Source of the DNA: Microplitis mediator | Taxonomy: Eukaryota; Arthropoda; Insecta; Hymenoptera; Braconidae | Assembly (NCBI RefSeq): GCF_029852145.1 | Contig: NC_079969.1 | Span: forward strand, 5,022,001-5,086,000 | Reading direction: 5' to 3' | Length of the DNA: 64,000 nucleotides | Part shown: piece after piece, positions 25,190 through 36,707 of the stretch | How positions within the stretch are numbered: position 1 is the first letter of the stretch | Layout: each line of letters opens with the position of its first letter | The notes under the pieces: generated by a model | What the model was told of the DNA's origin: nothing | Seen by the model: only the letters and a program-made list of their open reading frames with translations | Database searches by the model: none | Made by a program: the position numbers and the translations under genes

Positions 25190-25610
25190 CAGAAAAAAAG
25201 GATTTCTTGACGTAAAATATTTTTATTTGACCCAAGAAATTTTTGATAAGTTGATAGCGCTGACAAATGTTTTTGTACACAGAAAAAAAAAAGGATTTCT
25301 TGACGCAACAAATATTTTGCACTATGAATTGAAGAAAAAAATTTTCTCAGGACTGGATAAAATTTCTATGCGCAACAATTTTTTCTCGCTCCAAGAAAAT
25401 TTTTGTTTTCAATTTATAACGGGAAAAATATTTTGCATTAAGAAATTTTTGGGGGCGAGAAAAATTTTTCTTGAGCTAAGAAAAAACTTTTTAGAGTGAG
25501 AAACTTCTTGGCACAATAAATTTTTTCTGGTCCTAAGAAAATTTTTGTTTTCATGTGATAATGAAAAATTTTTCTTGCGTCAAGAAATAATTTTTTTCAG
25601 TGTGTGTAGA
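25190..25610. mobile_element. ACACAGAAAAAAA foldback built of AAGAAATTTT words
   Basis: The left end is ACACAGAAAAAAAGGATTTC, duplicated at 25198 and 25278; the right end is GAAATAATTTTTTTCAGTGT. The interior alternates TTTTCTTG and CAAGAAAA words. It is the same family as 8639-9063 and 23313-23566. Confidence 0.5.
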
Positions 25611-26629
25611 AACCCATAACAGCCGCGGAACATCATATATGTTTTCTCAATGAAAAATCAAAGAAAAAATAATTTTTAATTCCCGAGCGGCGGGACGTTC
25701 AAAGGCCCGCTCGTGGGCAAATGGTTAAACCTTCATATTTATTTATGAGTACCTATTTACCTTTCCATATACTCAACCATTCATAAAAATAATAATAATC
25801 CTGACTATGTATCAGATCTTCACATTGACGACCATTGGGATGGATTTTTAGAGAAAGTAAATGACTATAATTAATAACAACATACTTTTACAAGGTATCA
25901 TATCTAGGTAATTCGGGTCTATTTGGTAATAAGTTACATTCACGAAAAAAAATTTTTGACTCGTGTTCCAACCATTGATACCTAAGAAATTACAGCCGTT
26001 TCTTTGTCTCACTTGTACATACCACAAGTCACTTATGTTATAACCGGAATAAATTTAAGAAACTTTCCGCAAAATAAATAACATCAGATGAAAGTCTTTA
26101 CAAGCCTATGCCATTATTACTTAATCAGAAAAGATCAACTCGAATAAATGTATGGTATAAATTTCTTTCTCTTTTCACCGATAATTGACATTTAATAATA
26201 CTTTGTACTAAATTAATTACTGTTATAAACCGAATGCACCTGAAAATTCTTACCCTACAATAAATATTTAAATAAAATCAATAAATATTTCTCAGCGATC
26301 AATATGTTTAGTTTCTTTGTCAGTATGTCAAACGAGTATATATAAAGAGTGAGTCAAATATACATTACAGGCAAACATTCAGGAGGGGGAATAAGCCATA
26401 TGATGCGTGCAGAGACATCACCTCTTCTTCTTCCTGCTTAGCTTCATTCATATATTTGTTGAATACTCGTTAAGACTGTCGGTTGTCTCCGTAATAGTGA
26501 CAAATAGTGTTTGTTTTTATTTATTTTAATTATTATATCAAATAAATATACTTTGCAAATATGAAAATGTTGATATTTTTAAATATGACATTCTTGATAT
26601 CATAATAAAATTTAAATGTCAGGTAAGAA

Positions 26630-27460
26630 TGGAAATGTCAGAATTTTTGGAAATTAGAAATTTCGTGTAAAAAAATTTTTTTAAAAAAAATTTTCATGAC
26701 AGTGAACTTCAAAAATTGAGACAATTCTGAATTTCTGTGAAATTTTTAAAAAATAGAAAGTGATCAGTTTTCAACTAAAGGCTTTCCCTGGTGGAAATTT
26801 TTCGGACTTTTCTCTGAAAAAGTCTTTAGAACTGAGTTTTTCAGAGAAAATTCCGAAAATTTTCAACCAGGGTTTTCCGCGCGTTTTTTTTTGAGCAAAA
26901 ATAATTTGATTTGAAAATTTTTTGAGTTTGAAAAACAAAAAAAAAATTATAACTTTTGTGAAATTTTTAAAAAATAGAAAGTGATCAATTTTCAACTAAA
27001 GGCTTTCCCTGGTGGAAATTTTTTGGAATTTTCTTTGAAAAAGTCTTTAGAACTGAGTTTTTCAGAGAAAATTCCGAAAATTTCCCACCAGGGTTTCCGC
27101 GCGTTTTTTTTTTGAGCAAAAATAATTTGATTTGCCAATTTTTTGAGTTTGAAAAACAAAAAAAAAAATTTAATTTTGTATTATGAACAAAATTTATTGA
27201 CTTTCATTAGAATTTTTTGGAGGTTTTTTTAAATTTTTGACGTCTAAAAAATGAATAATTAGAATTACGAACTCATAAATTTTTTAATTCAAATCAATTT
27301 AGTTTAAAAAATTTCAAAAAAAAAAACCCGCAAGAAGTCCCGTTAAAAATTTTTCACACTTCCAATCATTTTAAATTTCCAAAACTGTTCATCTCAAAGT
27401 TCAAAATTGTCGCAATTTTGAAGTTCACTGTCAGGAAAATTTTTGAAACGAATTTTTTGA
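26630..27460. repeat. Foldback with two tandem CCCTGGTGGAAATTTT hairpins
   Basis: The outer arms pair AGTGAACTTCAAAAATTGAG with the complement near 27420. Inside, a 221-bp unit starts at 26781 and again at 27002. Each copy holds the hairpin CCCTGGTGGAAATTTTT ... CGAAAATTTTCAACCAGGG. The same hairpin occurs at 61968-62068 in an intron of the second globin. Confidence 0.6.
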
Positions 27461-27541
27461 ACACGGGTTCAAACAAAAAATTAATTTTTATAAATATTGA
27501 GTAATTTATCGACAATTAAGAAAATTTCTACTGTAGTGACA

Positions 27542-27679
27542 ATGAATTTATCACAATGTCTTATTATTTTCACTGTCTGCAAGTTGCTTAGAATAAGAAC
27601 TTCGACCTTAGGGGAAAGTAATATATTCGATGCCTCGAATCATAAACCAATGACCCCTCAAGGCAAATTTCGTTGCTAA
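27542..27679 (+). CDS. Candidate 45-aa secreted peptide
   Basis: A short ORF from an ATG. The hydrophobic start MNLSQCLIIFTVCKLL resembles a signal peptide or signal anchor and is followed by a polar tail ending PMTPQGKFRC. An AATAAA lies near 27788. It is 450 nt upstream of the lipase start, on the same strand. I do not recognise it. It could be a small peptide gene, a first exon, or chance in AT-rich DNA. Confidence 0.25.
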   Translation: MNLSQCLIIFTVCKLLRIRTSTLGESNIFDASNHKPMTPQGKFRC

Positions 27680-28127
27680 ATACGACAGATATATACCGTC
27701 TACGAGACAATCGTCAAATTTCTCCGTGTTTACCATGAACTAAATTGCAAATTAGAAAGCCAACATAAAATATTATAATATAACGTAATAAAAATAATTT
27801 AAAAATTATCACAATATTTTTAAAAAAATAATTTTCATTTTAAAATTCACTAACAACTTTCTCGTTTATCGAACTCTCTATAATTACCTAAATAAAAAAT
27901 ATATATTATAATTATTATTAATTTACAGATTAAATTCCAGAAGATTTACGATTATATAAGAAGATAAATAAATAAATAATTAAATGATATCCAAAATTAA
28001 AATATCATATAAAAGTTTATTTTTTAAAGCCAACTGCATACTCGAAAATGGAAGAACCTTCAAGTAACTTTTACTGTTGATTAGATTTACATATAATATA
28101 TTAGAATTTACATGAAAGAAAGTTAAG

Positions 28128-31100
28128 ATGAAATTCATCAGGATGTTAAAGAATAAATTATTTATAATTGTCATTTTACTGCCTTACGTGTTACCGCAAA
28201 ATTGGCAATTTGTAGAAACAATAAGAAAATTATTCATAAGCGGAAGGGTAAGTGTCTAATTAAAAAACAAATTGTTAATCTACATACATATCATTAAGTG
28301 TTTTAACTGGAATTTATGTTAAAATTATGAAATTAAATAATTAGCGAAGAAATTTGTCTTTCATAAAACGTATGAATGCTATTAAAATATATTTTTATTC
28401 AATGCAATATCTTCGAATGCAAATTAATGAAAGCAAAAGTTTTTAAAACCGTGCGGTGAATTTAATTACTGTACATTGTTCAGTGCGTTATTTTTTCATA
28501 CTATTCACAGCTAAAGAATTTAAATATATTTATATTTATTCCTTGACTGTTAAATGAAATGGCAAAATGAAATTAAATGTTCCATTTGTTTTCTCTAATT
28601 AGAGCGAAATCGATTATATTGGGATCAGTTATCCAATTTTGAGAGATGGCGTTCGAAGACAACGAAGTATTTCAAAAGCTGTACCTTTTCCATGTGATAC
28701 TAGTATAGGAAGGTAACATAATTCGAATTTTTCTTATATCCCGAGTCGAAATTTAAGGCATACTTTGAACCTAAATCAACATTGGAAACCTGTATGGTAA
28801 CACGAAAATTGACCTAATGCCAAAATACCCACTGCCAAAATAACCGCAAATTGAAATATTTTACGTTATTAATCAATGTATCTATCATTTTCAATGCATA
28901 TATTACTTGATAATATACTCAAATTGAATTATCCATGGTTCTGTTGGGAAGTGACACGCGTTAATATCACCAGATAAAATATTTACACACACAAAACGCG
29001 TGAAAAAAGGGCATGTACTATTGCATGCGTGTGCATTAATATATTTCAGTAATTGCACACGCACAAAACTCGTAGAAAATTGGCACAATACCATTACAAG
29101 TCTGTGTATTATTTTGCACGACTCTTAATGCGAAGCATTAGAGTGCTTTACGATCGAAAAATTCAGTTTGCCTCTTTTTCTAAATTTGATCACATTTCGT
29201 TAATTTCACACAATTATTCAATTATCTTTTTGATTTTTTATGATATTCCGCATCTATTAGTATCTTATTTATAGATATTTTGGCTTGCGATTATTTTATC
29301 ACGGCTAATTTGGCAGCAGGTATTGTGTCGTCGGGTGTTTTGATTCACGTTTATTTTGTCGAGGGTATTATATCGTCGGGTCAAATGTTACGCAGCCAAC
29401 CTGTATTAAACTTTTTAGGGCATAATCATTGTGAAATCTTGAAATAGACCTACTTATACTTACAAAGGCTTGAATTGAACCTCTTTAGTCTTATGAAGGC
29501 ATGAATTGCAGAATTTGAATACTGGATAATTGATACAAGTGATCCAGCCATCTTTCCAATGGGCAAATAACACCCAAGGGTGAATTAGGTCCCACAGACA
29601 GCCTGGGACTAACAGAGGCTCGATTTAAAAAATTCTAAGGCTAGTAAAAAATTGGTACGATCCAGCGATTTTATCAGTCGATTAATGACACCTAAGAGTG
29701 GAATAGGACCTAGAAGCAGTCTGGGACCAATAGAGAGTCGATTTAAAAACTTCTGAGTTCGTTCGTTTTACGATATGTGTCTTTGTAGGTCTAATTCAGG
29801 CAATTGTAAGTCTAAGTAGGTTCAATTTAAGCCTTTAATTTGATTCATTTCAAGCGTTTCTAATGATTATGTCCTAAAAAGTCAAATGTAGGTTTTCAAT
29901 GCTCATTAAGATTCAAAGTATGCCTTAAATTTCGACTCGGGATATTTTCAAAAAAATTATTTAATGAATGACTAAGCAAATTCGAATCGTTTTTGTGTAC
30001 TATAGTATATTTTTAATGATAAAGTATGTTTTTTAGATCATCAATACCACCTGACAATGTCCATAGGTTGCGGCCGGGTGATATTGATGTAATTGGTGGA
30101 TTGGGTGATTCATTAGTTGCGGCTAGTGGCGCATTAGAAGAATTTGCTATTGGTACATTCATTGAAGCACGAGGTGTTAGTTGGTGTGCTGGTGGTCAAG
30201 ATAGCTGGCGAAAATATTTAACGCTACCAAATTTAATTAAAGTAATAAAATAAATAATAATGAACTCATACACACACATATATACATACATACATATGAA
30301 AAGACCGAGGCATGTTACGTACTGTAACAAGTTACCTAAGAGAGTAAAAAACGAAAAATAATACAAAACTCACAGATTTAATTTAAGGTTTGAAAATCAT
30401 CTGACAAAGAGATTTTTGTATGCGAATGACATCATAGTCACGCAAAAAACTTGAATTTTTTTATGTAAAAATTTTACGCAATCCTATAACTGTAATTTTT
30501 TTGAACGGGTTATTTTATGCTTGAAAGACTTCTTCAACTTTTCATTAAGTATTAGATTCAATTCAAGTTTAAATTTGGAATCTCTCAGGATCTTATTCTT
30601 GTGACAGAACCTACGTATCCTAAAAATTAAAAAAAATTATACAGCGATTCTAAATTTGTCGGGCAATCCTATTATGTAGTTGCGCTTTGGTCTTTTCTAT
30701 ATAATTATATTTCGAAACGAAATCATGAAACTAGACATTTCACGAAATGCTGACTGATAGTGTCATATATAGTTACACAAACTCTCTAAAATTTTTATCC
30801 ACTTTATGAATTGCTATGAGATTTTGACAGATTGTGTAATGAGGACATATTACATCATTTGTCTCACGTATTCAGATGTTTCATAGTGTCCAGATCTTAT
30901 TATGCCACCTGACCTGTGATAAACTTAAGTGTTTTTGTTATTCAAAACGATTTGTTGGTGACTTCATAGCAGTTCTTTAAAGAAGTTCATGAAAATTTTA
31001 GATACTCTTTGCAGTTTATTAACAATTGGTCAGCACTTCGTACACAGAAAAGGGACCGATCTAATGAACTTTACTAATTTGAACTTTCGCAATTTGAATT

Positions 31101-34100
31101 TTGGTAAATTTGAACTACTATGAATGAATTGATGATGATCATGAATCATCTGTCAACCTCTTTAATATTTGACATTTGAGTTAGAGGCTATAGTACGAAT
31201 TCATTCACCTGAACTTGCATGCGTTCGTTAATTTTTTTTTCTATTATTGCTTTCGAACTTGTTTTTATTCTCTTTTTTACGTTTAATTGTTGGCCCCAAC
31301 TGTCAGGCCCTGATTCATGATCATGAAAAAAAAATTATTCTTGATGAAAGAAATACTACATTATTCAAGGTTCAAATTTACCAAAGTTCAAATTTCCAAG
31401 TTCAAAGTGTAAAACTTCAAATTTTCGAAGTTCATTAGGTATGGAACCGCACAGAAAAGAAGGATATCTTGGCGCAAGACAAATCCTGAAAAAAATGAAC
31501 AGAACGAACATCACTCTAATTACTTCCTCATATTTTTCAAGGAATTCAATAAAAATTTAACGGGATACGCGATCGGAACTGGTGAGTTTATTTCATCAAA
31601 AGCGAAATTAAATGTCGCGTTTCCGGTCGCAGCCACTGAGGATGCTTTACATCAAGCAAAGATACTAGTAAAGAGAATAAAAAGTAATCGTAAAATAGAC
31701 ATTAAGAAACATTGGAAGCTCATAACAATATTCTTTGGGGCGAATGATATCTGCTCAGGACAATGCTACAATCCCAAAGAATTTTCATCAGCAAAGTACT
31801 CATGGCATTTAAGAAGAGCTTTAGACTATTTAAAATTACATTTACCTAGAACTTTAGTCAACTTGGTGCCAACAATAGGTTTGTTATACCTCTAAATAAG
31901 TACATTAATTATTCACGTTTTATTTACTTAATAATTTGGTTATTCATAATTTAGATGTAACTGTATCAGTCAGAGTAGCACGGAGTACTATGTGTAATTT
32001 GTTACATCCATTATATTGTGCCTGCCTTCATCAAGGTAAACGACCAGATATTAAAGCATCAAAAATGGCTCGGCAGTACCAGCAAACAGTAAATACTTTG
32101 ATTTCATCTGGAAGGTAAAATTATTAATATCATCCCTGGCGGCATTATGACGTCGCTTCAAAATTTCTCTATGTACAGACAACTACAGAATTTCTTTATC
32201 TAAAACACGTCTATCGTAAAGTAAAACTATCCTTAAATTGATTACCCCAAAACATCTGTATCCAGAACAAGTCTCCTCAAGCTTAAGCTTTATTCCGAAA
32301 CTTTTCTATTCGATGCGAAGACTACCCTGGCGGTTTTGAATCACCCTGGAAACAGCCTGGAAATACCCTGGGAGTGGAAACAGGGTGGAATCACGGTGGA
32401 TCCAGGGTGGTTACACGGTGGGTTTGTGCCATTTCACCACCGTGTATACACGGTGTTTCCACGATGGTGACACGGTGTAGCCACCATGATTCCACGGTGT
32501 ATGCACCGAGATTCCACGGTGTATCCACGGTGATTACGCGGTGTACGGGAATCACGGTGGGTACACCGTGTAACCACCGTGGAATCAGGGTGGGTACACC
32601 GAGTAACCACCGTGGGTCCACCGTGATTCCAGGGTGTTTCCAGGGTGATTCAAAACCGCCAGGGTATCCGAAATGATACTATTCATTATCGATTGAACAA
32701 GAAAATCATCGGTAACTGAGAAAACATATTAGTTAACATGGAAATTCACGTGTTTTTTCAGTTACCGATGATTTTCTAGTTAAATCGATAATGAATATTG
32801 TTATTTCGGATAGTCTTGGCATCGAATAGAAAAGTTACAGCATTACTTCAAATTGAGTAAGCTTAACTGGACCTTAAATGAAGCTGACTGCGCTGAACTG
32901 AACCTTCATTGAAACTGACTGCGTTCAATTGAGCCTTAAGTTAAACTGTTCAGCCTGCTACTGGAATTAAATTGAAGCTCGATTCAACCTGAACAAGCTT
33001 AAATTTCAAACTGACGTAAAATTTTCAAGCTGTTTTAAAACTGAACAGCCTACGATAGTATAAAAAAGACACTGAATTCAAGCTGAATAACCGGTAGGCT
33101 ATTCAGTTCATAACTAGCTTAAGCTTTGAGCTTATTTTCAAGCTCACATATCTAATAATCCCTGCATCACTAAAATGATTGAACAAAATTGTTCGAAAAA
33201 GAATGAACCAGGGTTTAATTTGAAATTTAAGACTGTTTCAGTTCAAATTTAAAACCTTTCTCAACCTAGCTCGTCTGAAAACGAACGTATCTAGGCGCTA
33301 TTGGACTGAAATAGGGTTTAATTTCAATGGAGTTCTCTATCTTCTAAAGCCCATTTCACCCTGACGTTCAGACTAAAAACTATACTAGGTTGAAACAGAG
33401 TTTAAGTTAAAAAAAATTTCTACTCGGAAAGGTAGTTTTATTTTACGATAGATATGTTTTAGGTAGAGCAATGCTATATATTTGTCTCACTCTAAAACCA
33501 AGTGTGTTGCTAGTGTATTCTTTCAATACACATTAAATGTGTTCTATGTGTAAAGCCGTAAGCAAAACTATAGTTTTTTGTGTGTAATCACTTACAACAC
33601 GTTTTAAGGTGTGTTAAGTATCTATAATTCACTTATGGCTTTTTCGACTACACACTTGGTTTTCCAGTGCTGTGCATAGAAAGGTTTTGCAGATACTTAT
33701 CATAATGCCTCCCTGGCGGGCCCAAATTACGGTATTTGAAATAGTTACGATAAATTAAGGTATTTTACGGTGAACGTATAGCATTCCGAGTCGAAATATT
33801 AGACGTAAATTGAACGTTTTTAACGTTTTGAACGTAGATTGGAGTATCATAAATTGAAAACATATTTATCATAAAACTAAAACCTATTTAGACTTACAAT
33901 AAGAAAACATAAGCATACAAAAAATTTTTTTCATCAATTTTGTACTCCTGGATTATAATCACGTCAATTCCCTAAAATTTTGTCGTCCGATTTTCTGGCT
34001 TTTAAATAAAGAATTCGTATTTTGACAAAAAATTTTTTTCAGTTTCATACTTCTATCTTTAACACTATATATTGATATCTGTTCATATATTATGATATCA

Positions 34101-36067
34101 AGGTGATGAAAATTGTGATTACAAATATTGAAATAATTTAATTGATGTTATCATTAAACTAAAATCACAACTCTTGAAATTACCACTTTTTTATGAACCA
34201 AAATACAAAAAAATCGTTCAATTTATTTTCAAAACGTTCAATTTACGTTTAAAACGTTAAGAACGTTCAAATTACGTCTAATATTTCGACTCGGGATTTT
34301 ACGACAAAAGTACGGTATTATACGTTAGCAATGAGATTTTAAAATGAATATTTTCTGGATTCAGGTACGATAGATCGCCAGATTTTACAGTTGTTCTGCA
34401 GCCATTCATCGAGTATTTTAATGCACCAAATGCTGATCCTGTTAATGCTCCGCCATTTCACTCACATATGATCACATATGATTGCTTCCATTTTAGTCAA
34501 AAAGGCCATGCTTTAGGTAAGGGAAAACACTATAAACAATATTTTTAACTCAAACATAGTCTATTTAAACATTTATACTTTTTCATTTCACTTGTATTGA
34601 AAATGCACCAAAACTGAGTGAGTTTTTGAAAATAATAAAATAATCTAAGTCAATATTTATCAGATTTTTTATAATGTCAATAGTTATAAAAAGCAAAGGG
34701 AAAAACCGCACGGCTAGACTTTAGCGTTATTCTGAATGACTTATGTCTAATTTTGAAACAATATTTTTTTAACGCATATTTATAATTTTAATATCATACG
34801 TCAATAATTATCTACGTCAGCATGATTTTCGACTTGATTATTAGTGAAAAAAAGTTTTATTTATCTGTTTGTACAATGATTCTGTAAAAGTTTGCTTTAA
34901 ATATATACGCGAACATAGTATATATGAATGACGCAAAACGTGACTATGATATTTCTTTGACTTGCAATTTTTTGTTTCTTTTATCTTTGTAATGTATGCA
35001 ATTTTCGTGATCATTATACGTCAACTATTGTATTATAAATTCCTGAAACAAACATATGATTTTGAAATCTTGTTGTTTTGTACCCTATCAAAAAAATCCA
35101 TATGGGAATCCAGCGTAAATTTCTATACAGTGTATTCAGATGGATTCCCATGTGGTTTCCTATAGGAATATTAATCTGTTCTTTTATTCATATATTTGTA
35201 TCAATAGACGATAGACATAGAAATCCAGATACCCCGGATTCTATAGAAATTACTTATATAGAAACTCTATGTAGATGTCCCATACGAGAATCCAGATACC
35301 TATGGTTTCTTATGTGGGTTTCCCTTATGGGAATCCGGATTCCCATGGTTTCTTATGTGGATTTTCCATATGGGAATTTAGAAACCCATGGATTATCATA
35401 TAAATCTATACACTCTTACATTAATTCCCATGGATTCTTACATAAATCCATACCATAAATCCTCTATGGATTCCTTAGGGTTCCCATGCAATCTCAGGTG
35501 GATTTTTTTGATAGGTTACTCTCTACCCTAATTTAAAACTCCAACTGAAACCAATGAATTCCGATTGAAAGTCTATCGGATTTCAATCGGGATTCAGCGG
35601 TTTTAATCGGAGTTTTTAATCAGGGTAATAGATGAATTTAGATTATTTTTTTTTATGCATTTTGAGTCTCATCACGAGGTCACAATAATTATTTAATGAC
35701 TAAAACTACGCTCTAATATGAATAAGTGAAAATAAGTGAATATTCACTAATTCTGAGTGCCAACCGAACCACTTTTTGAAATTAGTGGTTCGGTTTGCAC
35801 TTTGAATTAGCGAATATTCACTTATTTTCACTAATTCATGTTTAGAAAGTAAGTATTTCATTAAAAACTTGATTTATTTTTACAGTTGCTAATATGTTGT
35901 GGAACAATATGTTTCAACCAGTCGGAAACAAAAGTCACGATCGTATGCCACGAGTAATGGAAGAAGTTCTGTGCCCTACTAATAAAAATCCTTATATTTT
36001 CACAAATGTTAATTCAAAACGTTATTATAAAACCGGAAGTCAAGATGGATACGATCTTAATGACTAA
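28128..36067 (+). CDS. Secreted GDSL lipase, phospholipase B1 family
   Basis: Exons 28128-28247, 28603-28712, 30037-30241, 31542-31878, 31955-32114, 34365-34516 and 35886-36067 join in phase with GT-AG introns to give 421 aa. An N-terminal hydrophobic run (NKLFIIVILLPYVLP) indicates a signal peptide. SGNH blocks are present: GGLGDSLVAA with the nucleophile Ser, the Gly of ISYPILRDG-FIEARGVSW-GGQDSWRKYLTLPN context, FFGANDICSG with the block-III Asn, and YDCFHFSQKGHAL with the catalytic Asp and His. CNLLHPLYCACLH and VLCPT carry further Cys. The family hydrolyses acyl esters of phospholipids and lysophospholipids. A tiny uORF (ATG at 28112, stop after four codons) precedes the start. Introns 2, 5 and 6 are filled with foldback elements. 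The family call is strong; the substrate is inferred. Confidence 0.9.
28739..29942. mobile_element. 1.2-kb foldback with TCCCGAGTCGAAAT ends in lipase intron 2
   Basis: The ends TCCCGAGTCGAAATTTAAGG and CCTTAAATTTCGACTCGGGA are inverted repeats continuing into GCATACTTTGAA. Further inward, AGGGCATAATCATT (about 29418) pairs with TGATTATGTCCT (about 29862). Unrelated nested material (28790-29400, with CACACGCACAAAACTCGTAG motifs) separates the outer arms. Confidence 0.6.
31052..31446. mobile_element. Foldback of TTGAACTTT words in lipase intron 3
   Basis: The left arm GGGACCGATCTAATGAACTT pairs with the right arm AAGTTCATTAGGTATGGAACC. The interior repeats AATTTGAAC and GTTCAAATT words. Flanking ACACAGAAAAG and GCACAGAAAAG suggest it lies within an ACACAGAAA-type element. 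Confidence 0.55.
32129..33720. mobile_element. Nested foldbacks in lipase intron 5
   Basis: At least three levels are visible. The outer arms (ATCTAAAACACGTCTATCGT at 32199; complement near 33440-33467) lie inside CCCTGGCGG-containing ends near 32133 and 33710. The middle arms (TTTTCTATTCGATGCGAAGA at 32302; complement ending about 32838) enclose the innermost 32325-32664 element. That one has ends CCCTGGCGGTTTTGAATCA and TA flanks, and an interior made of CACGGTG and CACCGTG words. A second word block of AACTGAACCTTAA type follows at 32860-33420. Confidence 0.6.
33784..34296. mobile_element. CCGAGTCGAAAT foldback of AACGTT words
   Basis: TTCCGAGTCGAAATATTAGA on the left and TCTAATATTTCGACTCGGGA on the right are inverted. 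Next to them are arrays of AACGTTTTTAACGTTTTG-like words. It has the same ends as 28739-29942 but a different interior. It lies about 70 nt before lipase exon 6. Confidence 0.6.
35081..35518. mobile_element. TACCCTATCAAAAAAATCC foldback of TGGGAATCC words
   Basis: The ends TACCCTATCAAAAAAATCCA and GGATTTTTTTGATAGGTTA are inverted. The interior repeats ATGGGAATCC and GGATTCCCAT. A related copy sharing long internal sequence (AATAGACGATAGACATAGAA) is at 55249-55622. Pieces occur at 57797-57850 and 60838-60885. A smaller CCCT/AGGG element (35522-35629, TACCCTAATTTAAAACTCC ends) follows directly. Confidence 0.65.
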
Positions 36068-36181
36068 ATTAGTCGACTTCAATGACCATTTTGTTATTAA
36101 ATTGATAAGAAACGCAATAGTTTTCGACAAGAAATATGTGGGGTCGAATAATTGTTGGGAAAATTGATCACTTTGATCTAC

Positions 36182-36332
36182 TCCCTGCTTAAAAAATCCG
36201 ATACTTATAGCTGTGTGTATAAGACTCTATACTTAACTATTGCACTTCTCATAGAAGTCATTCATTCTTATAAAATCTTTATGGGAATTTATGAGAATCC
36301 ATTGGATCCTATGAGATTTTCTAAACAGAGCT
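36182..36332. mobile_element. CCCTGCTTAAAAAATCC MITE in the lipase 3' UTR
   Basis: The ends are CCCTGCTTAAAAAATCCGAT and AGATTTTCTAAACAGAG. An inverted copy with the same interior (CTTATAAAATCTTTATGGGA compared with its complement) is at 53337-53490. It lies between the lipase stop codon and its probable poly(A) signal, so it should be part of the mRNA. Confidence 0.65.
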
Positions 36333-36626
36333 TCGGCAACAGAAGCTGATTAATAATCAAGAATTAGATCTAGTTAAATTTTGAGAGCAATCAAACTAGT
36401 ATTTTATGAAAGATTTTGTTGCGACACGTGGTTGGATTACGAGTTAATATAAATAGATAAATATATATTTAATTTATGTGAACATACGATACGATTATGA
36501 ATTTAAAAAACCGCGAACATCAAATGATTATTTTTAAGCATGTATTTGTTTTATGAATGAAGTATTAAATTTGTTGATAATTTTAAATTTTACTGTAGAT
36601 AAATAATGTTATATATTATTGACAAA

Positions 36627-36632
36627 AATAAA
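36627..36632 (+). terminator. Probable lipase poly(A) signal
   Basis: AATAAA about 560 nt after the lipase stop codon is the first clear signal with a downstream T/G-poor, A-rich tail. Confidence 0.45.
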
Positions 36633-36707
36633 AGTATAATTTCATCATAAAAAACAAGTAAATATTTATTTCTCATACATTTCTTTGATATGATTATAGT
36701 TGTGTGT

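Noticed and set aside
26337..26440. TATATATAAAG promoter with a 13-codon ORF
   Set aside because: TATA-like strings are very frequent in this composition, and nothing recognisable follows.
32374..32676. Overlapping 76-100 aa ORFs on both strands
   Set aside because: They arise from the CACGGTG word array; low-complexity, repeat-driven.
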